DNA from: UMGS172 sp045587185
GTDB lineage: Bacteria; Bacillota; Clostridia; Oscillospirales; Acutalibacteraceae
Assembly (NCBI GenBank): GCA_045587185.1
Contig: JAZNBS010000032.1
Location: 18,056 to 82,055, forward strand
Reading direction: 5' to 3'
Length of the DNA stretch: 64,000 nt
Shown: in pieces, positions 59,766 through 64,000 of the stretch
Numbering within the stretch: position 1 is the stretch's first letter
Layout of the letters: each line of letters opens with the position of its first letter
Notes under the pieces: model-generated
Told to the model about the DNA's origin: nothing
What the model saw: only the letters and a program-made list of their open reading frames with translations
Databases searched by the model: none
Position numbers and translations under genes: made by a program

Positions 59766-60398
59766 TCAATCCTCAATTATTGTTACACCGTCTTTAACGG
59801 CTATCTTTCCGTCACAGAAAAGTTGTACAGCCTTGGGTAATATTTTCCACTCGGCATTTTCCATAATTCGTTTTTGTAAAGTTTCGGGCGTGTCCCCATT
59901 TTTGACCTCGACCGCCTTTTGCAGAATAATTGGACCTGCGTCACACTCGGCAGTTACGAAGTGCACCGTTGCACCCGAAACCTTAACGCCTTTCTGTAAA
60001 GCGGCCTCATGAACATGAAGTCCGTAAAAGCCCTTTCCACAAAACGATGGAATCAGTGCAGGGTGAACGTTTATCATTTTCTCCCTAAACGCATCGCAGA
60101 CATTTTCATCCAATATGGTCATAAAGCCTGCATACACCACAAGGTCGGCGTTTTCTTCAAGCAAAATGTCACGCATTGCCTTGCTATAAGATGCAATATC
60201 CGAAAACTCCTTGCGGATTAGCGTACGGGTCTTTATACCGTTGTTCTTGGCTCTCTCTAATGCGAAAGCATCGGGCTTGGAGGCTATAACACAGGTTATT
60301 TTACCTGAGCCTAACTCTCCCCTTTTTTCGGCATCTATCAAAGCCTGCAGGTTGGTACCGCCGCCCGACACCAAAACGCAGATATTTTTTTGTGCCAT
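59766..60398 (-). CDS. purN: Phosphoribosylglycinamide formyltransferase
   Basis: Third step of purine synthesis using 10-formyl-THF. It has 210 residues with CVLVSGGGTNLQALID, the catalytic Asn-His in MINVHPALIPSF, and ATVHFVTAECDAGPII with the catalytic Asp. Its ATG overlaps the purM stop codon (TGATG). Confidence 0.97.
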   Translation of the reverse strand: MAQKNICVLVSGGGTNLQALIDAEKRGELGSGKITCVIASKPDAFALERAKNNGIKTRTLIRKEFSDIASYSKAMRDILLEENADLVVYAGFMTILDENVCDAFREKMINVHPALIPSFCGKGFYGLHVHEAALQKGVKVSGATVHFVTAECDAGPIILQKAVEVKNGDTPETLQKRIMENAEWKILPKAVQLFCDGKIAVKDGVTIIED

Positions 60399-61444
60399 CA
60401 GCAGAACACCACGCCTTCGTCACCTTTAATTATCTCACCGATAACATAAGCATCTTCACCGTTAGCCTTTAGTATTTCAAGAGCGTTGTCCACCTCATTT
60501 TTGGAGACAACGATACTCATTCCAACACCCATATTGTAGGTGTTATACATATCTCTTTCAGGAACGTTGCCAACCTTTGCGATTAAATCAAAAATAGGAA
60601 GTACCTTAACGGCACTCTTCTGAATCTTTGCCGAAAGGCCCTTGGGGATAGAACGGGGAATGTTCTCATAGAAACCGCCGCCTGTAATGTGGGAAATGCC
60701 CTTTACATTAACCTTTTCCAACAATGCAAGAACAGGCTTGACATAAATTCTTGTGGGTGTAAGCAAAGTCTCAGCAATGGACTTTCCGCCAAGTTGGTCA
60801 CAAGGTGTGTAAAGCGAGGCGGGATTATTATCAATATCAAACACCTTTCTTACAAGTGAGAAACCGTTGGAATGAACACCGGTAGACGGCAGTGCTATCA
60901 CAACATCTCCCTCTGCCATTTTGGTATTATCAAGAATCTTTTTCTTGTCAACAACACCTACTGCAAAGCCCGCAAGGTCATAATCCTCAACCGGCATAAG
61001 ACCGGGATGCTCAGCAGTCTCGCCACCGATAAGCGCAGCACCCGACTGAACACAACCCTCTGCAACACCGCCGACAATCTCAGCAATCTTTTCAGGATAG
61101 TTCTTGCCGCAAGCAATGTAATCAAGAAAGAACAACGGCTTTGCGCCGCAACAGATTATATCGTTTACACACATTGCAACGGCATCAATGCCAATGGTGT
61201 CATGCTTGTCCATCAAAATAGCCATTTTAACCTTGGTACCGCAACCGTCAGTACCAGAAACGAGAACAGGCTCTTCCATTCCCTGAACATTAAGACCGAA
61301 ACAACCGCCGAATCCACCGACATCGTCAAGGCAACCCTCGTTCTTGGTACGGGCTATATGCTTTTTCATCAGTTCTACCGACTTATAGCCTGCGGTAATA
61401 TCAACACCGGCTGCTGCATAAGATTCAGATCTTGAGTTTTTCAT
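60398..61444 (-). CDS. purM: Phosphoribosylformylglycinamidine cyclo-ligase
   Basis: Fifth step of purine synthesis, forming AIR. It has 348 residues with SYAAAGVDITAGYKSVELMK, VSGTDGCGTKVKMA, GGETAEHPGLM and ISHITGGGFYENIPR. It overlaps purN by 1 base and lies 29 bases after purF. Confidence 0.98.
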   Translation of the reverse strand: MKNSRSESYAAAGVDITAGYKSVELMKKHIARTKNEGCLDDVGGFGGCFGLNVQGMEEPVLVSGTDGCGTKVKMAILMDKHDTIGIDAVAMCVNDIICCGAKPLFFLDYIACGKNYPEKIAEIVGGVAEGCVQSGAALIGGETAEHPGLMPVEDYDLAGFAVGVVDKKKILDNTKMAEGDVVIALPSTGVHSNGFSLVRKVFDIDNNPASLYTPCDQLGGKSIAETLLTPTRIYVKPVLALLEKVNVKGISHITGGGFYENIPRSIPKGLSAKIQKSAVKVLPIFDLIAKVGNVPERDMYNTYNMGVGMSIVVSKNEVDNALEILKANGEDAYVIGEIIKGDEGVVFC

Positions 61445-61473
61445 AATTTCTGTTTCCTTTCAAATGTCCGTTT

Positions 61474-62898
61474 TTATTCTTTGCCGTTCCAGCAATATGT
61501 ACAAAGTTTACAGGGCTCAAGACCAATAGCCTCTATAATGCCCTCCAAAGATTGAAATTCAACCGATTTCAGATGCAGTTCCTTACACATACTCTCGCGC
61601 AGTTTCTTGCCACGCTCGGTGTTAAAGTCACTGTATTCCTCAATGTGGTTTAAGCCCTCCTCGCCCTCAAGTTCAACAATGGTTCTGCGTGCAATAAGTT
61701 CCATCTCACTTGTGGCTCTTGAAAAATTCAGGTATTTGCAAGAGTACATAATCGGCGGACAGGCCGACCTGATGTGTACCTCCTTGGCACCGTTTTCATA
61801 AAGGAAATCAATAGTTTCCCTGATTTGTGTGCCCCTGACTATCGAATCATCAACAAACAAAAGACTCTTGTCCTTGATAAGGTCAGGCACGGGGATAAGT
61901 TTCATCTTGGCAACACGGTTACGTTCCTGTTGGCGTGTCGGAGTAAAACTTCTTGCCCATGTGGGAGTGTATTTGATAAAAGCCCTTGTATACGGTTTAT
62001 GGCTTTCGTTAGCATAACCGATAGCATGAGGTGTTCCTGAATCGGGCAGACCGCCGACGTAATCAACATTCGTCGTTGCGCCTGTTTCTTGGTCACGTTT
62101 AGCCATAATTGCGCCGTTGCGATAACGCATAACCTCAACATTAACACCTTCATAACTTGTGGTCGGGAAACCGTAATAACTCCAGAGGAAAGAGCAAATC
62201 TTCATTTCTTTGCCCGGAGCCACCAACTGTTCAACACCGTCTGCAGTTATTCTCACTATCTCTCCCGGTCCCAGTTCACGGTCCTTTTGATAGTTCATTT
62301 TTTCATATGCAAACGATTCGAAAGAAATACAGTATCCGTCTTCATTCTTTCCCACGGACACAGGCAAACGTCCAACGCGGTCACGCGCAGCAATGATGCT
62401 TCCGTCATCCTGCAGAATAAGGATCGATGCGGTGCCCTCAATCTTCTCTTGGGCAAACTTCACACCCTCGGCAATGTTATCCTTACGGTTTATCATTGCG
62501 GCAAGCAGTTCTACCGAATTAACCTTACCGCCCGTCATAGCATCAAAGTGGCCGCCGTTATCAACTAGATACTCATCAATAAGTTCCTGAGCGTTATTGA
62601 TGATACCAATAAAGCAGATGGCATATGTACCGAACCTTGCTCTTATCAGTAATGGCTGAGGTTCAAAATCACTGATACAACCGATTGCTGAGTTGCCACT
62701 CATCTCGTTAAAGATATTATCAAACTTAGTTCTGAACGGCGAGTTCTGAATATTGTGAATTTCACGTTGCAAACCAATTTCCTTATCATACGCCGCCATA
62801 CCGCCTCGGCGAGTACCCAAATGCGAATGGTAGTCAGTACCGAAAAAGGTATCCGACATTGCGTCACGATGGCTTACAACTCCGAAAAATCCTCCCAT
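61474..62898 (-). CDS. purF: Amidophosphoribosyltransferase-like protein lacking the N-terminal cysteine
   Basis: First step of purine synthesis (PRPP to phosphoribosylamine). It has 474 residues. The C-terminal phosphoribosyltransferase part has the PRPP loop LLFVDDSIVRGTQIRET, YVGGLPDSGTPHAIGYA and a C-terminal CKLCTYCW cysteine group. The N-terminal glutaminase fold is recognisable, but the residue after the start Met is Gly (MGGFFGVVS) where classical PurF has the catalytic Cys (CGVFGI), and the usual HRGQ region reads TRRGGMAAY. AAAGGTG lies 5 bases before the ATG, so a missed upstream Cys is unlikely. It may be ammonia-dependent or use another nucleophile. Confidence 0.9.
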   Translation of the reverse strand: MGGFFGVVSHRDAMSDTFFGTDYHSHLGTRRGGMAAYDKEIGLQREIHNIQNSPFRTKFDNIFNEMSGNSAIGCISDFEPQPLLIRARFGTYAICFIGIINNAQELIDEYLVDNGGHFDAMTGGKVNSVELLAAMINRKDNIAEGVKFAQEKIEGTASILILQDDGSIIAARDRVGRLPVSVGKNEDGYCISFESFAYEKMNYQKDRELGPGEIVRITADGVEQLVAPGKEMKICSFLWSYYGFPTTSYEGVNVEVMRYRNGAIMAKRDQETGATTNVDYVGGLPDSGTPHAIGYANESHKPYTRAFIKYTPTWARSFTPTRQQERNRVAKMKLIPVPDLIKDKSLLFVDDSIVRGTQIRETIDFLYENGAKEVHIRSACPPIMYSCKYLNFSRATSEMELIARRTIVELEGEEGLNHIEEYSDFNTERGKKLRESMCKELHLKSVEFQSLEGIIEAIGLEPCKLCTYCWNGKE

Positions 62899-62940
62899 AT
62901 TTACACCTTTACTTCCTTTGGGATTTTTGACTTGATTATC

Positions 62941-63435
62941 TTATGCGTTGAACTTTTCCTCAACAGCCTTGTTGGCCGCCAAAACCTTATCTGCGCCTTT
63001 TCTTCTTGCCTCGTCAAGTTTTGCGGCCAAAGTCTCATCATTAATAGCAAGCATCTGAATGCAAAGCAAAGCGGCATTGACAGCACCGTTGATGGCAACG
63101 GTTGCAACAGGCATACCTGAGGGCATCTGTACCGTCGACAAAAGTGCGTCAACACCGTCAAGATTAGTTGATTTTACGGGGATGCCGACAACAGGCAACG
63201 TTGACCTTGCGGCCATTGCGCCCGCCAAATGTGCAGCCATACCTGCAGCTGCAATAATAGCACCAAAGCCGTTTTCACGGGCGTTGCTTGCAAACTGTGC
63301 CGCCTCATCGGGGGTTCTGTGCGCAGAATAAACGTGCACCTCATAGGGCACACCATATTCTTTAAGGGTATTTACAGCCTTTTCAACTACTGGCAGGTCG
63401 CTGTCACTACCCATTACAACTGCAATCTTTTTCAT
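62941..63435 (-). CDS. purE: N5-carboxyaminoimidazole ribonucleotide mutase
   Basis: Rearranges N5-CAIR to CAIR (class I), or directly carboxylates AIR in organisms without PurK. It has 164 residues, with MGSDSDLPVVEKA, VYSAHRTPDEA and GIPVKSTNLDGVDALLSTVQMP. It is the first gene after the riboswitch. purK, purC and purB are not in the window. Confidence 0.97.
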   Translation of the reverse strand: MKKIAVVMGSDSDLPVVEKAVNTLKEYGVPYEVHVYSAHRTPDEAAQFASNARENGFGAIIAAAGMAAHLAGAMAARSTLPVVGIPVKSTNLDGVDALLSTVQMPSGMPVATVAINGAVNAALLCIQMLAINDETLAAKLDEARRKGADKVLAANKAVEEKFNA

Positions 63436-63465
63436 AACAAATCCTCCAAAATTGTTTCAGAAATC

Positions 63466-63510
63466 AAAAAAAGGACAGACTCCCACTTTTAAAAATGCGG
63501 AGATCTGCCC
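63466..63510 (-). terminator. Riboswitch-controlled terminator before purE
   Basis: Minus-strand GGGCAGA (63504-63510) pairs with TCTGTCC (63473-63479), continued by CTCC with GGAG, and a run of seven T residues follows. The 5' arm shares the GGGCA of the riboswitch core, so ligand binding and termination should exclude each other. Confidence 0.87.
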
Positions 63511-63586
63511 AGACGGTCGGCAATATACTAATTTCACGTTCCCATTGTGTTAAACCACATACCGTCAGTAGCGTGAAACCTCACGG
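63500..63586 (-). promoter_or_regulatory. ZTP (pfl) riboswitch
   Basis: Minus-strand RNA has a P1 stem TTTCACG (63572-63578) with CGTGAAA (63532-63538). Inside P1 are the conserved CTGACGG (63562-63568) and TGGGAA. Downstream is the hallmark CCGTCTGGGCAG (63505-63516). GACGG and CCGTC can form the family pseudoknot; relative to the usual CTGGCGG/CCGCC both sides have changed together. ZTP rises when 10-formyl-THF is short. The switch should turn on the operon by preventing the overlapping terminator. Confidence 0.88.
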
Positions 63587-63591
63587 AATTC

Positions 63592-63620
63592 AGTATACCA
63601 AAACTGTCGGTTTTTGTCAA
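63592..63620 (-). promoter_or_regulatory. Promoter of the purine operon
   Basis: Minus-strand TTGACA (63615-63620) and TATACT (63592-63597) have a 17-base spacer. The leader to the purE ATG is about 150 bases. Confidence 0.9.
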
Positions 63621-63712
63621 TGAATAAACGCTTAAAAATTAGTATATTATTTTTAATATTTATATCAAAATTTGTGCAACTTCCCCACACCGCAAATTTT
63701 TGTGATGCTATG

Positions 63713-64000
63713 TCAACTCGTCTTGCTTAATGTTAGGGAAAAACTGAGATTTATAAGTTCTTTTACTTCATCAAACGGGACATCGCAGTCCAATACCACC
63801 GATATCCAATGATACTTGTTCATATGGTATGCAGGTATAATACCTTTGTGGCTTTCAAACAACCCCTTAGCCAACACTGGGTCGCATTTAAGGTTCAGAA
63901 CATCCACCTCTCCCTTACCCTTTACACCTACCTTTGTTTTGGGTGCCTTAAGCAATATTCCAAACCACTTTTTTGACACTTTGTGTCGCAAAACGGTGGT
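63713..64000 (-). CDS. MmcQ/YjbR-family protein (5' end cut by window edge)
   Basis: The frame is open to the right edge, so the N-terminus (perhaps 20-25 residues) lies outside. Visible are RHKVSKKWFGILL, VDVLNLKCDPVLAKGL and IPAYHMNKYHWISVVLD, the conserved core of the MmcQ/YjbR DNA-binding-like family (CyaY-like fold), which is about 115-120 residues long. The function is unknown. The 93 bases between its stop and the purine promoter hold no clear terminator. Confidence 0.85.
   Translation of the reverse strand, partial: TTVLRHKVSKKWFGILLKAPKTKVGVKGKGEVDVLNLKCDPVLAKGLFESHKGIIPAYHMNKYHWISVVLDCDVPFDEVKELINLSFSLTLSKTS

Overview
The window reads as one contiguous piece of a low-to-moderate G+C Gram-positive chromosome, most likely an anaerobic, spore-lineage Clostridia member of the Oscillospiraceae/Ruminococcaceae type. 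The reasons are the gene orders (rplU-prp-rpmA-obg, mraZ-rsmH-ftsL-pbp-murE-mraY-ftsW-murG-murA-ftsQ, plsX-rnc-smc), a cleavable Firmicutes-type L27 with its Prp protease, a YpeB germination protein, a SpoIID-domain protein, a DAP-type MurE motif, a stand-alone clostridial AICAR formyltransferase and frequent TTG starts behind good Shine-Dalgarno sites. No phage, insertion sequence, CRISPR array or rRNA is seen, and no gene-free stretch exceeds 300 bases.

Layout. 1-11848 is a leftward information-processing and lipid operon: SpoU-type RNA methyltransferase, dprA, topA, trmFO, plsX, rnc, an Elp3-like radical SAM gene and smc, which runs off the left edge. 11890-14220 holds an EF-G-2-type GTPase gene. 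14181-15751 holds radC and a PAP2 phosphatase (leftward). 15767-19162 is a rightward dTDP-rhamnose/glycosyltransferase operon. 19172-20978 is a leftward acyltransferase/diacylglycerol-kinase pair. 21001-22920 carries a YhcC-type radical SAM gene and an EamA transporter (rightward). Then follow a leftward RsmF-like methyltransferase, a tiny Asn/Gln-rich rightward gene, and the leftward rplU-prp-rpmA-obg-mrnC operon with an L21 leader, then ypeB.

28802-37201 is a rightward operon: cysteine desulfurase, thiI, cinA, class B sortase, a 937-residue three-part protein, and a small membrane protein. The three-part protein is the most unusual object here. Its N-terminus resembles the molybdopterin-binding fold of its neighbour CinA, its middle is a sortase-B-like domain that has lost the catalytic His, Cys and Arg, and its C-terminus is a SpoIID/LytB glycan-cleaving domain beyond a Ser/Thr-rich stalk.

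37164-49748 is the leftward division and cell-wall cluster from mraZ to ftsQ, followed by a separately promoted ftsZ with an atypical C-terminus; murD, murF, murB and ftsA are absent. 49848-50032 is a tRNA-Leu(UAA) with its own promoter and terminator, followed by a leftward lipoprotein gene.

51085-63620 is a nine-gene leftward purine operon (purE, purF, purM, purN, IMP cyclohydrolase, AICAR formyltransferase, purD, purL, fhs) under a ZTP riboswitch with an overlapping terminator. The logic is coherent: ZTP accumulates when 10-formyl-THF is short, and the operon encodes both formyl-THF-consuming steps and the ligase that makes 10-formyl-THF. PurF here lacks the usual N-terminal catalytic cysteine. 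A partial MmcQ/YjbR-family gene occupies the right edge.
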